A DNA stretch of 64,000 nucleotides, taken from positions 992,001 to 1,056,000 of the forward strand of contig NZ_JALJWP010000001.1 of assembly GCF_024169245.1 (NCBI RefSeq), given 5' to 3'. Positions 7,750 through 16,450 of the stretch are shown in pieces. The stretch is from Pseudomonas koreensis (lineage in GTDB: Bacteria; Pseudomonadota; Gammaproteobacteria; Pseudomonadales; Pseudomonadaceae). Below the pieces are notes generated by a model. The model was not told the origin of the DNA. It searched no databases and saw nothing but the letters and a program-made list of their open reading frames with translations. The position numbers and the translations under genes are program-made. The stretch's first letter is position 1; every line of letters starts with the position of its first letter.

Positions 7750-8973
7750 TCAGGGCTTTGCCAGAGCCGGAAGATCCCCGGTCAACCCCAGCGCCTCGCG
7801 CACAAACAAGGCCTTCGCCTCGGGCATCTGCTCAACCAGTTTCAGCCCGGCATTGCGCAACCAGCGTAGCGGCAGCGGATCGGCCTGGAACAACCGCTCA
7901 AAGCCCTCCATCGCCGCCATCAGTGCCAGGTTATGCGGCATGCGCCGACGCTCGTAGCGGCTCAGCACTTTCACGTTCGCCAATCGCTCGCCGCGCTCAT
8001 GCGCTTGCAGCAATACTTCCGCCAGTACCGCGGCGTCGAGGAAACCGAGATTTACGCCCTGCCCCGCCAATGGGTGAATGGTGTGCGCCGCATCGCCGAT
8101 CAGGGCCAGGCCTTCCGCGACGTAGCGCTTGGCATGGCGCTGACGCAGCGGCACGCACAGACGCGGATCGGCACTGATCACTTCACCGAGGCGTCCCTCA
8201 AAGGCCCGCTCCAGTTCGGCGCAAAACGCGACGTCGTTCAGCGCCATCAAGCGCTCGGCTTCACTCGGCGTGGTCGACCAGACGATCGAGCACCAGTCCT
8301 GCTGGCCATCGCGTTCCAGTGGCAGAAACGCCAACGGCCCGTGATCGGTAAAGCGCTGCCACGCGGTTTTGCGGTGCGGCTGGCTGCAGCGCACGCTGGT
8401 GACGATGGCGTGATGCAGATAATCCCACTCGCGAGTCGCCACGCCGGTGAGACGGCGCACAGCAGAATTAGCGCCATCGGCCGCGATCACCAGCGGCGCG
8501 CGCAAGGTACGGCCATCGGCCAGGGTCAGCAGCCAGTCATCGCCGGAGCGACGCATCTGCTCCAGCCGCGCATTGGCGAGCATGCCCAGATCGCAGTCAT
8601 GCAAGCGCTCGAGCAGCGCATCCTGGACCACGCGGTTTTCGACGATATGGCCGAGCACATCGGCATGCACGCTGCTCGCCGAGAAATGAATCTGCCCGGT
8701 GCCGCTGCCGTCCCAGACATGCATGTCAGTGTACGGGCTGCTGCGCCGTTGGGCGATGCCGTCCCAGACGCCGAGGCGTTCGAGGATGCGCTGACTTGCC
8801 GCCGACAACGCACTGACCCGCGGTTCGAATGCAGCGTCGGCGTCGAACGGTTTCACGCTCATCGGGCTGCCGTCGAGCAGCAGCACTTCCAGGCCGCTGT
8901 CCTGTAGCGCCAGCGCCAGGGCGCTGCCGACCATTCCGGCTCCGACTATCAGCAGATCTGCACGCATTTCCAT
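7750..8973 (-). CDS. ubiI: FAD-dependent ubiquinone-biosynthesis hydroxylase (UbiI/VisC type)
   Basis: A 407-residue flavoprotein monooxygenase of the UbiH/UbiI/UbiF family, which hydroxylates the ring during ubiquinone synthesis. Visible motifs are the dinucleotide fold GAGMVG (11-16), DGANSAVR (166-173) and the FAD ribityl motif GDAAHTIHPLAGQGVN (293-308). It lies 103 bp downstream of ubiH on the same strand. Of the three ring hydroxylations, C5 (UbiI) is the best guess from synteny with other pseudomonads; C6 cannot be excluded from sequence alone. Confidence 0.88.
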   Translation of the reverse strand: MEMRADLLIVGAGMVGSALALALQDSGLEVLLLDGSPMSVKPFDADAAFEPRVSALSAASQRILERLGVWDGIAQRRSSPYTDMHVWDGSGTGQIHFSASSVHADVLGHIVENRVVQDALLERLHDCDLGMLANARLEQMRRSGDDWLLTLADGRTLRAPLVIAADGANSAVRRLTGVATREWDYLHHAIVTSVRCSQPHRKTAWQRFTDHGPLAFLPLERDGQQDWCSIVWSTTPSEAERLMALNDVAFCAELERAFEGRLGEVISADPRLCVPLRQRHAKRYVAEGLALIGDAAHTIHPLAGQGVNLGFLDAAVLAEVLLQAHERGERLANVKVLSRYERRRMPHNLALMAAMEGFERLFQADPLPLRWLRNAGLKLVEQMPEAKALFVREALGLTGDLPALAKP

Positions 8974-9076
8974 GCTTTAGGCCTGTCTCGCTGGCGGCTT
9001 GCGCCGCACGTAAAGGGTTTTACCGAGCGCGCCAGTTAGCGGCGCGATCCTGAAAATGAAAGTGCCGCTCAGCCAC

Positions 9077-10264
9077 TCAAGCATCCGGACGCGTTCCCAG
9101 GCCCATCGCCTGACGGGCGAACCAGCGTTTCGCCGGAGGCAGCAGGTCGAGACCGAGCAGGCCGAGGTTGCGCCCCAGCGACACCAGCGGCTGGGTGCTG
9201 CCGAACAGGCGCGTAACCTGATCGGAGAAGCCCACGGTCAGGTCCTGATCGAGGCGCTGCCGCTCGCGATAGGCCTGCAACGTGGCGAAGTCGCCCAGCG
9301 CCTTATCACTGGCCAGCAGCGCAGCCGCCAGGGCGTCGGCGTCACGCAGCGACAGGTTGAAGCCCTGCCCGGCAATCGGATGCAGGCTGTGCGCGGCGTT
9401 ACCGAGCACGGCCAGATGCGAACGCACCTGTTCTTCAGCCTCGATCAGCGACAGCGGATACAGATGCCGCGCGCCGACCTGCTTCAAGGTGCCGAGGCGG
9501 TAACCGAACACCCCTTGCAGCTCGCTGAGGAAATCGCGCTCGTTCAACTCGGTAAGACGCTGCGCGTCCATGCCCAGACGGGTCCAGACCAGCGCGCAGC
9601 GATTATCCGGCAGCGGCAGCAGGGCCATTGGCCCGTCGTCGGTAAAGCGCTCGAAGGCCATGCCGTTGTGCGCTTCGCTCGGGGTGATGTTGGCGATCAG
9701 CGCGCTCTGGTTGTACGGGCGCTTGCGCACGTTGATACCCAGTTGCTCGCGCAGCCCGGAACGGCCGCCATCGGCGAGCACCGCGAGGTCGCATTCAAGG
9801 GTGGTTTCATCGTTGAGGGTCAGGCGATAGCCATCGGCCAACGGCTCCATGCGCGTGACTTCCGCCGGGCAGCGCCAAGTGATCACGTCTTTGTCGAGGT
9901 GTTGCCACAGACACTGGCCAAGCCAGGCGTTTTCCACCACATAACCGAGCGCGGGCACGCCCTCTTCCATCGCCGACAAACGTGCGGTGGAGAAACGGCC
10001 ACGGTCGGAGACGTGAATCTGTTTGATCGGCTCGGCGCGGCGGGAAATTTCCTGCCACACGCCCAGGCGCTGGTAAATCTGCCGCGAGCCAAACGACAGC
10101 GCCGAGGAACGTGCGTCGTAGCTCGGCTGCCAGCTGTCGCCGGGGGCGAACGGTTCGATCAGGACGATTTTCCAGCCTTGCGCCTTGGCTCCGGCCTGCA
10201 AGGCCAACGCCAGACTGGCGCCGACCAGACCGCCACCGATGATTGCCAGATTGACTCGACTCAT
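9077..10264 (-). CDS. ubiH: 2-octaprenyl-6-methoxyphenyl hydroxylase UbiH
   Basis: A 395-residue FAD monooxygenase, paralogous to the downstream gene, that carries out a ring hydroxylation in ubiquinone synthesis. Motifs are GGGLVG (10-15), DGGRSGLR (165-172) and GNAAHSLHPIAGQGFN (288-303). The GNAAHSLHP form and the position directly after pepP, with a 4-nt ATGA overlap, match UbiH in other gammaproteobacteria. The overlap suggests translational coupling to pepP. Confidence 0.93.
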   Translation of the reverse strand: MSRVNLAIIGGGLVGASLALALQAGAKAQGWKIVLIEPFAPGDSWQPSYDARSSALSFGSRQIYQRLGVWQEISRRAEPIKQIHVSDRGRFSTARLSAMEEGVPALGYVVENAWLGQCLWQHLDKDVITWRCPAEVTRMEPLADGYRLTLNDETTLECDLAVLADGGRSGLREQLGINVRKRPYNQSALIANITPSEAHNGMAFERFTDDGPMALLPLPDNRCALVWTRLGMDAQRLTELNERDFLSELQGVFGYRLGTLKQVGARHLYPLSLIEAEEQVRSHLAVLGNAAHSLHPIAGQGFNLSLRDADALAAALLASDKALGDFATLQAYRERQRLDQDLTVGFSDQVTRLFGSTQPLVSLGRNLGLLGLDLLPPAKRWFARQAMGLGTRPDA

Positions 10265-11595
10265 GCTGCGTGTGTCCTTGCCTGTGCCATCAGCGCTTCG
10301 ATCTCGGCGACGGTTTTCGGCACACCGCCGGTGAGAATTTCACAACCGGATCGGGTCACGACCACATCGTCCTCGATGCGCACGCCAATGCCGCGCCATT
10401 TCTTCGCCACGTTCTGGTTGTCCGGGGCGATGTAGATGCCCGGCTCCACGGTCAGCGCCATGCCGACCTCCAGCACGCGCCATTCGCCGCCGACCTTGTA
10501 CTCGCCGACATCATGTACATCCATGCCAAGCCAGTGGCCGGCGCGGTGCATGTAAAACGCTTTGTAGGCTTCGCTGGCGATCAATTCATCGACCTCGCCT
10601 TGCAACAAGCCGAGTCTCACCAGCCCTGTGGTAATCACTCGCACTGTGGCTTCATGCGCCTGGTTCCAGTGCTTGTTCGGGGCGATTTCGGCGAACGCGG
10701 CTTCTTGCGAGGCCAGTACCAATTCGTAGATCGCTTTCTGCTCGGGCGAAAACTTGCCGTTGACCGGCCAGGTGCGGGTGATATCGCTGGCGTAGCAGTC
10801 GATCTCGCAGCCGGCGTCGATCAACACCAGATCACCGTCCTTGAGCAGCGCGTCATTCTGCTGGTAATGCAGGATGCAGCTGTTGCGCCCGGCGGCGACG
10901 ATCGAGCCGTAGGCCGGCATCTTCGCCCCGCCCTTGCGGAATTCGTAATCCAGTTCGGCTTCGAGGCTGTACTCATAGAGCCCGGGCCGACTGGCCTGCA
11001 TCGCGCGGATATGTGCCTGGGCCGAAATCCGCGCGGCTTCGCGCATCACCTTCACTTCTGCCGCCGATTTATACAGGCGCATGTCGTGCAGCAGGTGATC
11101 CAGGGCAACGAATTCATTCGGCGGCTGCGCACCAAGGTGCGCCTTGGAGCGGATCACGTTGATCCACTCCATCAGGTGCCGATCGAATTCCGGGTTGCTG
11201 CCCATCGCCGAATAGACCCGGTCGCGGCCTTCGATCAGGCCCGGGAGGATGTCGTCGATGTCGGTAATCGGAAACGCATCATCGGCACCGTATTCGCTGA
11301 TCGCGCCTTCCTGCCCGGCGCGCAAACCATCCCACAATTCGCGCTCGGCGTTGCGTTCACGGCAGAACAGGATGTACTCGCCGTGCTCGCGCCCGGGCAT
11401 CAGGACGATGACCGCTTGCGGCTCGGGAAAACCGCTGAGGTACTGGAAGTCGCTGTCCTGCCGGTAGACGTGCTCGACGTCGCGGTTGCGGATAGCCACC
11501 GCGGCGGCGGGCAGGATCGCGATGCTGTTGGGTTCCATCTGCGCCATCAGGGCCTTGCGGCGACGGCTGTATTCCGCTTTGGGGATATGGGTCAT
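10261..11595 (-). CDS. pepP: Xaa-Pro aminopeptidase P
   Basis: This 444-residue cytosolic metallopeptidase removes N-terminal residues that precede proline. An aminopeptidase-P N domain is followed by the pita-bread catalytic domain. The five dimanganese ligands are visible as Asp260, Asp271, His354, Glu384 and Glu408, matching the family pattern. The length is almost that of the E. coli enzyme. It lies between the YgfB-family gene (27 bp upstream) and ubiH (4-nt overlap) in an operon conserved across gammaproteobacteria. Confidence 0.97.
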   Translation of the reverse strand: MTHIPKAEYSRRRKALMAQMEPNSIAILPAAAVAIRNRDVEHVYRQDSDFQYLSGFPEPQAVIVLMPGREHGEYILFCRERNAERELWDGLRAGQEGAISEYGADDAFPITDIDDILPGLIEGRDRVYSAMGSNPEFDRHLMEWINVIRSKAHLGAQPPNEFVALDHLLHDMRLYKSAAEVKVMREAARISAQAHIRAMQASRPGLYEYSLEAELDYEFRKGGAKMPAYGSIVAAGRNSCILHYQQNDALLKDGDLVLIDAGCEIDCYASDITRTWPVNGKFSPEQKAIYELVLASQEAAFAEIAPNKHWNQAHEATVRVITTGLVRLGLLQGEVDELIASEAYKAFYMHRAGHWLGMDVHDVGEYKVGGEWRVLEVGMALTVEPGIYIAPDNQNVAKKWRGIGVRIEDDVVVTRSGCEILTGGVPKTVAEIEALMAQARTHAA

Positions 11596-11622
11596 GGGCA
11601 GATGGCTTTCCCTGGCACGCGA

Positions 11623-12183
11623 TTAATGCAGCGACGGCTTGGCGGCTGGCGGTACATCGGCTTTTTTTGTTTCCGAGAACAGCAGCAACGGCGCAACGCG
11701 CAGGTATTCCATGACTTCCATGTAGTCGGACTCGCCGTCTTCGGATTCTTCCAGCGCATCCTGGACTTGGGAAATCGCCGCCAGATCCTGCAGCACTTCG
11801 GTGGCTTCGGTGCTGAGCATGCTGCTGTCGCGGCAGTTCAGGCCGAAACCGCTGAGGAAGCCCTGGCACCATTCGCCCAGAGCAGCGGCGCGGTCGGCCA
11901 GCGGTGCATCGTCGGTCGGCAGCAGCAGAACGACAGTGACGTCGTCACCGGTCAGCTCGCCCTTGACCATCTCCTGCAGGCCGATCAGGGCGTTGCGGAC
12001 GTTGTCCTGGATGTCGCCTTCGAGCAGTTCGGCGGCGTCGATCAGCCAGCCTTCGTGATCGAAGCCGGCCCCGGCGCAGCTGCGCCCGAGCAGCACGCCG
12101 TGCAGTTCGGCAGGCGAGACGTTGTGGCCGCTGGCAGTCAGCAGGGTGGCAAAGGCTTGATACGGGGAATTCGCAATGGTCAT
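11623..12183 (-). CDS. YgfB/YecA (UPF0149) family protein
   Basis: A 186-residue acidic, helical cytosolic protein that matches the UPF0149 family. Conserved features are [20 protein letters not shown] near residue 30, a central [11 protein letters not shown] and a C-terminal [16 protein letters not shown]. It is the first gene of the ygfB-pepP-ubiH-ubiI run, as in E. coli. YgfB has been linked in P. aeruginosa to regulation of ampDh3 and beta-lactam tolerance. Whether that holds here is unknown. Confidence 0.9.
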   Translation of the reverse strand: MTIANSPYQAFATLLTASGHNVSPAELHGVLLGRSCAGAGFDHEGWLIDAAELLEGDIQDNVRNALIGLQEMVKGELTGDDVTVVLLLPTDDAPLADRAAALGEWCQGFLSGFGLNCRDSSMLSTEATEVLQDLAAISQVQDALEESEDGESDYMEVMEYLRVAPLLLFSETKKADVPPAAKPSLH

Positions 12184-12307
12184 GGGCAGCTAGGCGCCAG
12201 ACGGCGCTATGTCTAGAATGAAGGCCTTGTATCCTACATCGACAGCCCCGCCAAGACCATTAAAGGCTGTCCGCCAGTCACCCCCATCAGACGAACACGT
12301 GGACCCA

Positions 12308-12517
12308 ATGGAAGACACCGACCTGCAAGCGCTGATGGCCAGACTCGAACTGCTGATTGGCCGAGTCGAGCAACTTAAGAGTCAAAACGCACTCTTACTA
12401 GCTCAGGAAAAAACCTGGCGCGAGGAACGCGCTCACCTCATTGAAAAAAACGAAATCGCCCGGCGTAAGGTCGAATCGATGATTTCGCGCCTCAAGGCCC
12501 TGGAGCAAGACTCATGA
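12308..12517 (+). CDS. TIGR02449 family coiled-coil protein (ZapB-like)
   Basis: This 69-residue protein is almost entirely a predicted coiled coil, with heptads running through LQALMARLELLIGRVEQL and the KVESMISRLKAL end. It belongs to the family that sits immediately upstream of zapA in pseudomonads, and probably acts with the division ring. The start at 12308 (MEDTDLQ) gives the family's usual length; a longer frame starting at 12209 adds a low-complexity lead. Its ATGA stop overlaps the zapA start. Confidence 0.88.
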   Translation: MEDTDLQALMARLELLIGRVEQLKSQNALLLAQEKTWREERAHLIEKNEIARRKVESMISRLKALEQDS

Positions 12518-12831
12518 GTTCAAGCAATAGCGTTACCGTGCAGATCCTCGACAAAGAGTATTCGATCATCTGCCCGCCGGAAGAACGCAGCAATCTGGTC
12601 AGTGCCGCCCGCTACCTGGACGGCAAGATGCGCGAGATCCGCAGCAGCGGCAAAGTCATCGGTGCCGACCGCATTGCCGTGATGGCCGCGCTGAACATCA
12701 CCCACGACCTGTTGCACAAAGAAGAGCGCCCGGACATCCAGGCCAGCGGTTCGACCCGCGAACAGGTGCGCGACTTGCTCGATCGTGTCGATCTGGTCCT
12801 CGCCGACGATCAGAGTACCGCCAAGGGCTGA
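12514..12831 (+). CDS. zapA: Cell division protein ZapA
   Basis: A 105-residue FtsZ-associated protein that bundles FtsZ filaments at midcell. The N-terminal beta region VTVQILDKEYSIICPPEE and the following helix with LDGKMREIRSSG and ADRIAVMAALNITHDLL are diagnostic. The C-terminal half is coiled coil. It is translationally coupled (4-nt overlap) to the ZapB-like gene and lies immediately upstream of 6S RNA, the standard bacterial arrangement. Confidence 0.96.
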   Translation: MSSSNSVTVQILDKEYSIICPPEERSNLVSAARYLDGKMREIRSSGKVIGADRIAVMAALNITHDLLHKEERPDIQASGSTREQVRDLLDRVDLVLADDQSTAKG

Positions 12832-12850
12832 TTCGACTGGCAGCTTGAGG

Positions 12851-12856
12851 TATACT
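12851..12856 (+). promoter_or_regulatory. -10 box of the 6S RNA promoter
   Basis: TATACT lies about 5-10 bases upstream of the inferred 5' end of 6S RNA. No good -35 hexamer is seen at the expected spacing. Confidence 0.6.
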
Positions 12857-12860
12857 CGCC

Positions 12861-13040
12861 CCACTCCCTGGGGTGCTTGCCAGTTGACGATGTCCCGGAG
12901 CCGATTCGCACTACCCTGGAAGTTGCACGTTGGGCTGGTGTGCATGTCCGCTAGACGGAAAGCCTTAAAGTCTACTGCTTCTTCCACCTTGAACTTTCGG
13001 GTTCAAGGGCTGAGTTGACAGCGGTTCATCCGGGGAGCCT
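12861..13040 (+). ncRNA. ssrS: 6S RNA
   Basis: The 180-nt region between zapA and the formyl-THF cyclo-ligase gene contains conserved 6S segments: CCACTCCCTGGGGTGCTTGC at the 5' end, GGAAGTTGCACGTTGGGCTG in the middle, GACGGAAAGCCTTAAAGTCT, and GTTCATCCGGGGAGC at the 3' end, where it closes the terminal stem. 6S RNA mimics an open promoter and sequesters sigma-70 RNA polymerase in stationary phase. A TATACT -10 box at 12851-12856 fits a start near 12861. The ends are estimates to within a few bases. Confidence 0.93.
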
Positions 13041-13046
13041 GATTCG

Positions 13047-13082
13047 AATCCGATGTCGGTGTATGCCGACATCGGATTTTTT
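13047..13082 (+). terminator. Intrinsic terminator after 6S RNA
   Basis: The perfect stem AATCCGATGTCGG / CCGACATCGGATT with a short TGTATG loop is followed by a T run. It lies a few bases past the inferred 6S 3' end and before the next gene. Confidence 0.85.
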
Positions 13083-13120
13083 ATGCGTACGTTTTTGCAT
13101 CCACCTGCCGAAGCCGAACC

Positions 13121-13726
13121 ATGACCGAACCCGCGCTGCTGCCCCGCCCGCAACTCCGTCGCCTGCTGCGCAAGGCGCGCCGCGCACTGACGCCGGGCGA
13201 ACAACGCCAGGCTGCCAAAGGCCTGTTCCGGCAATTGGCCCAAGACCCGCTTTTTCGCCGGGCGAAACATATCTCTCTGTACTTGCCCACCGACGGTGAA
13301 ATCGATCCGCGCTTGCTGCTGCGCGAAGCCCAGCGTCGCGGCAAGGCAACTTATCTGCCGGTACTCAGCGCCTGGCCGCGAACGAAAATGGTCTTCCAGC
13401 GCATTCGTCCCGGCGAAAAGCTCAGCCCCAATCGTTTCCGCATCCTTGAGCCTCGGGCCAGTCTGGCTCGCCAACGCAAGGTCTGGGCGCTGGATCTGGT
13501 GCTGTTGCCGCTGGTCGGGTTTGACGATGTCGGCGGGCGACTGGGCATGGGCGGCGGATTTTATGATCGCAGCCTCGCCTATCTGGCCCGCCGCAAGAAC
13601 TGGCGCAAGCCGACGCTGCTGGGCTTGGCCCATGAATGTCAGAAGGTCGAGCGTCTGGCGCAGGCGAGCTGGGATGTCCCGTTACAAGGCACGGTCACTG
13701 ACAAGGCGTGGTATTTCGCAGAGTAG
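13121..13726 (+). CDS. fau: 5-formyltetrahydrofolate cyclo-ligase
   Basis: This 201-residue cytosolic enzyme converts 5-formyl-THF to 5,10-methenyl-THF with ATP. The nucleotide-binding loop GGRLGMGGGFYDRSL lies at about residues 140-154, and the folate-binding YLPTDGEIDPRLLL is near residue 55. Position directly downstream of 6S RNA is conserved (ygfA in E. coli). No strong ribosome site precedes the ATG at 13121; alternative starts would be inside the conserved region. Confidence 0.95.
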   Translation: MTEPALLPRPQLRRLLRKARRALTPGEQRQAAKGLFRQLAQDPLFRRAKHISLYLPTDGEIDPRLLLREAQRRGKATYLPVLSAWPRTKMVFQRIRPGEKLSPNRFRILEPRASLARQRKVWALDLVLLPLVGFDDVGGRLGMGGGFYDRSLAYLARRKNWRKPTLLGLAHECQKVERLAQASWDVPLQGTVTDKAWYFAE

Positions 13727-13761
13727 ACGCCGCACGGATCGGCGGCGTCGAAGAGACAGGT

Positions 13762-13917
13762 TCAGCGTTTGAAAGCGGTCGACTGTTGCACCTGTTGCGC
13801 CACTTCAATCGGCGCGTCGGTCTTGTTCGCCCACAGGCTCTGCGCGTAACCGGTGGTTACCACGCCCAGGCCAAACAAAATTACCAAAGTCCATAGCAAA
13901 TCCGGTTTGCGTTTCAT
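13762..13917 (-). CDS. Small single-pass membrane protein, 51 residues
   Basis: An ATG at 13915-13917 opens a 51-codon frame reading MKRKPDLLWTLVILFGLGVV, then TTGYAQSLWANKTDAPIEVA and a polar tail QQVQQSTAFKR. A positively charged N-terminus precedes one hydrophobic helix (residues 7-24), giving a membrane anchor or uncleaved signal. Clean coding pattern and a GGGGGG-type purine site upstream support it as a gene. It is convergent with the formyl-THF cyclo-ligase gene. Function unknown. Confidence 0.72.
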   Translation of the reverse strand: MKRKPDLLWTLVILFGLGVVTTGYAQSLWANKTDAPIEVAQQVQQSTAFKR

Positions 13918-14114
13918 CGATTGCCCCCCTCAAGGCACATCATCACGATGACAGCAGCGGTTTCCGTTCGTAGGCCGTGCAGCAGCGTCAAGCTTTAAAG
14001 GCCGGCATTTTGCGGCAACGTGAACCCGTGCGCAAACGCTGACGTCAACCGACTGTCGGTTTGTCATAAAATTGCCCGACAACCTGCCCAATGACCGCTT
14101 CAGGAGCAAATGAC

Positions 14115-14564
14115 ATGGCCTACTGGCTGATGAAATCAGAGCCCGACGAACTCTCGATCAAGGGTCTGGAAAAGCTCGGCAAGGCACGCTGGGACGGGGT
14201 TCGCAACTATCAGGCGCGCAATTTCCTGCGGGCGATGGCGGTCGGTGACGAGTTCTTTTTCTACCATTCCAGCTGCCCCGAGCCGGGGATTGCCGGGATT
14301 GGCCAAATTATCGAAGCAGCGTATCCCGATCCGACGGCGCTGGAGCCCGAGAGTCATTACTTCGATGCCAAGGCTACGCCGGAGAAAAATGCCTGGAGCG
14401 CGATCGATGTCGAACACGTCGAGACGTTTGCGCGGGTGTTGAAGCTCGATTACCTGAAGCAGCAGACCGCGTTGGCCGAGATGCCATTGGTGCAGAAGGG
14501 CTCGCGGCTGTCGGTGATGCCGGTGACGGCGGAGCAGTGGGCGGCGGTGCTTGCGTTGCGTTGA
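14115..14564 (+). CDS. EVE domain protein
   Basis: A 149-residue cytosolic protein that is a single EVE (PUA-like) domain. It has the N-terminal MAYWLMKSEPDELSI, then WDGVRNYQARNFLRAM, and a VGDEFFFYHSSCPEPGIAGI block. EVE domains bind modified bases in DNA or RNA, but the ligand here is not known. The start at 14115 has CAGGAG eight bases upstream. The preceding 197-bp space contains a short perfect palindrome AACCGACTGTCGGTT (14047-14061). Confidence 0.93.
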   Translation: MAYWLMKSEPDELSIKGLEKLGKARWDGVRNYQARNFLRAMAVGDEFFFYHSSCPEPGIAGIGQIIEAAYPDPTALEPESHYFDAKATPEKNAWSAIDVEHVETFARVLKLDYLKQQTALAEMPLVQKGSRLSVMPVTAEQWAAVLALR

Positions 14565-14570
14565 CGCGCA

Positions 14571-14651
14571 AAAAGATCGCAGCCTTCGGCAGCTCCTACA
14601 GGGAAACGCATTCCAAGGTAGGAGCTGCCGAAGGCTGCGATCTTTTGATTT
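14571..14651. repeat. REPIN, GCCGAAGGCTGCGATC family, copy 2
   Basis: Two inverted copies of AGATCGCAGCCTTCGGCAGC with CTCCTAC extensions surround a short spacer. It sits between the convergent EVE gene and FliL-like gene and may double as a transcription barrier. Confidence 0.92.
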
Positions 14652-14657
14652 TATGGC

Positions 14658-15065
14658 TTACTGAATGATCAGGTTGTTGAACAACAGATCCTCAACCACT
14701 GGCTTGCCGGTCTCGTCATTCATGACCTGCTGGGTCTGCTTCAACGCTTCCTGACGCAATTTTTCCTTGCCCTCGATGCTGCCCATCGCCTCGGTGGTCT
14801 GCTGAGTGAACAGCGCCACCAGTTGATTGCGGATCAGCGGCTCGTTGGCCTTGACCAGTTTGCTCGCCTCTTCGCCGGTCACGCGCAGGGCCACGTCGGC
14901 TTTGTAGACCTTGAGCTTGGCGGTGCCGTCGAGGCCGTAATTGCCGACGAACGGCGGGCTGAGGGTGATGTAATTGACCTTCGGCGCCTCGCCTTCTTTG
15001 GCTTCTTCGGCCAGTGCTGCCACAGGCAGAGACAGGGCCAGCAACAACATGATCCACGCTTTCAC
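14658..15065 (-). CDS. FliL-like flagellar basal body-associated family protein
   Basis: This 135-residue exported protein has a signal peptide or N-terminal anchor (VKAWIMLLLALSLPVAALA) followed by a FliL-like domain: VNYITLSPPFVGNYG, then the ALRVTGEEASKLV strand and helix, and a C-terminal VVEDLLFNNLIIQ. The GTG at 15063-15065 is chosen because AAGGAG sits seven bases upstream; longer frames lack one. No flagellar genes are nearby, so the name reflects fold, not proven flagellar function. Confidence 0.85.
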   Translation of the reverse strand: MKAWIMLLLALSLPVAALAEEAKEGEAPKVNYITLSPPFVGNYGLDGTAKLKVYKADVALRVTGEEASKLVKANEPLIRNQLVALFTQQTTEAMGSIEGKEKLRQEALKQTQQVMNDETGKPVVEDLLFNNLIIQ

Positions 15066-15215
15066 AATTCGCTCCTTATCCGGTTTGCGGCCTAGCATAA
15101 CGACCCGCCGCGCAAGCACAAGCTTATGGCTGACTATCAGGGTCGGGCATGCTCGTTGACCCGTTGATTCACACACCTACACTTATCGGCCATCACTCCC
15201 AAAGGAATAGCCCTG

Positions 15216-16193
15216 ATGAAAGCCGTGCTGTGCAAAGCCTTCGGCCCTGCCGAATCGCTGGTGCTGGAAGACGTCGCCAGTCCTGTCGCCAAGAAGAATG
15301 AAATCCTGCTGGACGTGCACGCCGCCGGGGTCAACTTCCCGGACACGCTGATCATCGAGGGCAAATACCAGTTCAAACCGCCCTTCCCGTTCTCGCCGGG
15401 CGGTGAAGCGGCCGGGGTGGTGCGCGAAGTCGGGGAAAAGGTCAGTCACCTGAAAGTCGGCGACCGGGTCATGGCGTTGACCGGTTGGGGCAGTTTTGCC
15501 GAGCAGGTTGCGGTGCCAGGCTACAACGTCCTGCCAATTCCGCCTTCAATGGATTTCAACATCGCCGCTGCCTTCAGTATGACTTACGGCACCTCGATGC
15601 ACGCGCTCAAGCAGCGCGCCAACCTGCAACCGGGCGAAACCCTGCTGGTTCTCGGTGCATCCGGTGGTGTGGGCCTCGCCGCGGTGGAGATCGGCAAAGC
15701 CATGGGCGCCCGCGTGATCGCCGCCGCCAGCAGCGCCGAGAAACTCGCGGTGGCCAAGGCCGCCGGGGCTGACGAGTTGATCAACTACAGCGAAAGCAAT
15801 CTGAAGGACGAAATCAAACGCCTCACCGACGGCCAGGGCGCCGACGTGATTTACGACCCGGTCGGCGGCGACCTGTTCGACCAGGCCATCCGCGCCATCG
15901 CCTGGAACGGCCGCCTGCTGGTCGTCGGCTTCGCCAGCGGACGCATCCCGGAACTGCCGGTCAACCTCGCCCTGCTCAAAGGCGCGGCGGTGCTCGGCGT
16001 GTTCTGGGGCTCGTTCGCCCAGCGCCAGCCCCAGGACAACGCAGTCAACTTTGCGCAACTGTTCGGCTGGTTTGCCGAGGGCAAGCTCAAACCACTGGTG
16101 TCGCAGGTGTATCCGCTGAGCAATGCCGCGCAGGCGATCGATGATCTTGGCCAGCGCAAGGCTGTGGGCAAGGTTGTCGTTCAGGTCCGTTGA
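15216..16193 (+). CDS. NADPH:quinone oxidoreductase family protein
   Basis: A 325-residue zinc-free medium-chain dehydrogenase/reductase of the quinone oxidoreductase type. The N-terminal GroES-like domain has VHAAGVNFPDTLIIEGKYQF and FSPGGEAAGVVREVG. The Rossmann domain carries LVLGASGGVGLAAVEIGKAM near residue 145. The cysteine/histidine zinc ligands of alcohol dehydrogenases are absent. An AAAGGAAT ribosome site precedes the start. It probably reduces quinones or enones with NADPH; the true substrate is unknown. Confidence 0.93.
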   Translation: MKAVLCKAFGPAESLVLEDVASPVAKKNEILLDVHAAGVNFPDTLIIEGKYQFKPPFPFSPGGEAAGVVREVGEKVSHLKVGDRVMALTGWGSFAEQVAVPGYNVLPIPPSMDFNIAAAFSMTYGTSMHALKQRANLQPGETLLVLGASGGVGLAAVEIGKAMGARVIAAASSAEKLAVAKAAGADELINYSESNLKDEIKRLTDGQGADVIYDPVGGDLFDQAIRAIAWNGRLLVVGFASGRIPELPVNLALLKGAAVLGVFWGSFAQRQPQDNAVNFAQLFGWFAEGKLKPLVSQVYPLSNAAQAIDDLGQRKAVGKVVVQVR

Positions 16194-16201
16194 CAACAGG
16201 G

Positions 16202-16232
16202 AGCGATCCGGAGCAGCCATCCGGATCGCTTT
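16202..16232. terminator. Intrinsic terminator after the quinone oxidoreductase gene
   Basis: An 11-bp perfect stem AGCGATCCGGA / TCCGGATCGCT with a GCAGCCA loop lies nine bases past the stop codon. The T tract is short (TTT), so strength is uncertain. Confidence 0.7.
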
Positions 16233-16391
16233 AGCGTTGAGATCCGCCTCTGCCACACGGTAAACCGCAGAAACCCACCCGAGTCACCATTCCCTCAGCG
16301 CCCCGTATTTATCTCAGAACGACATGTTCATAAAGGAACGCTCAACTGTCCAAATTTCCGCTGTTTTGCCGACGTGAAGCAATGCTATTTT

Positions 16392-16409
16392 CGGTAACGA
16401 AACTGTAAC
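16392..16409 (+). promoter_or_regulatory. Direct repeat upstream of glpT resembling a Pho box
   Basis: Two seven-base units, CGGTAAC and CTGTAAC, are separated by GAAA, giving the 11-bp periodicity of PhoB sites (consensus CTGTCAT). It lies about 40 bp upstream of the glpT start. Agreement with consensus is partial, so this is a candidate only. Confidence 0.35.
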
Positions 16410-16450
16410 ATTCGCATCCGCAGTCAAAACAAGAAAACTGGAGCTCTTGA

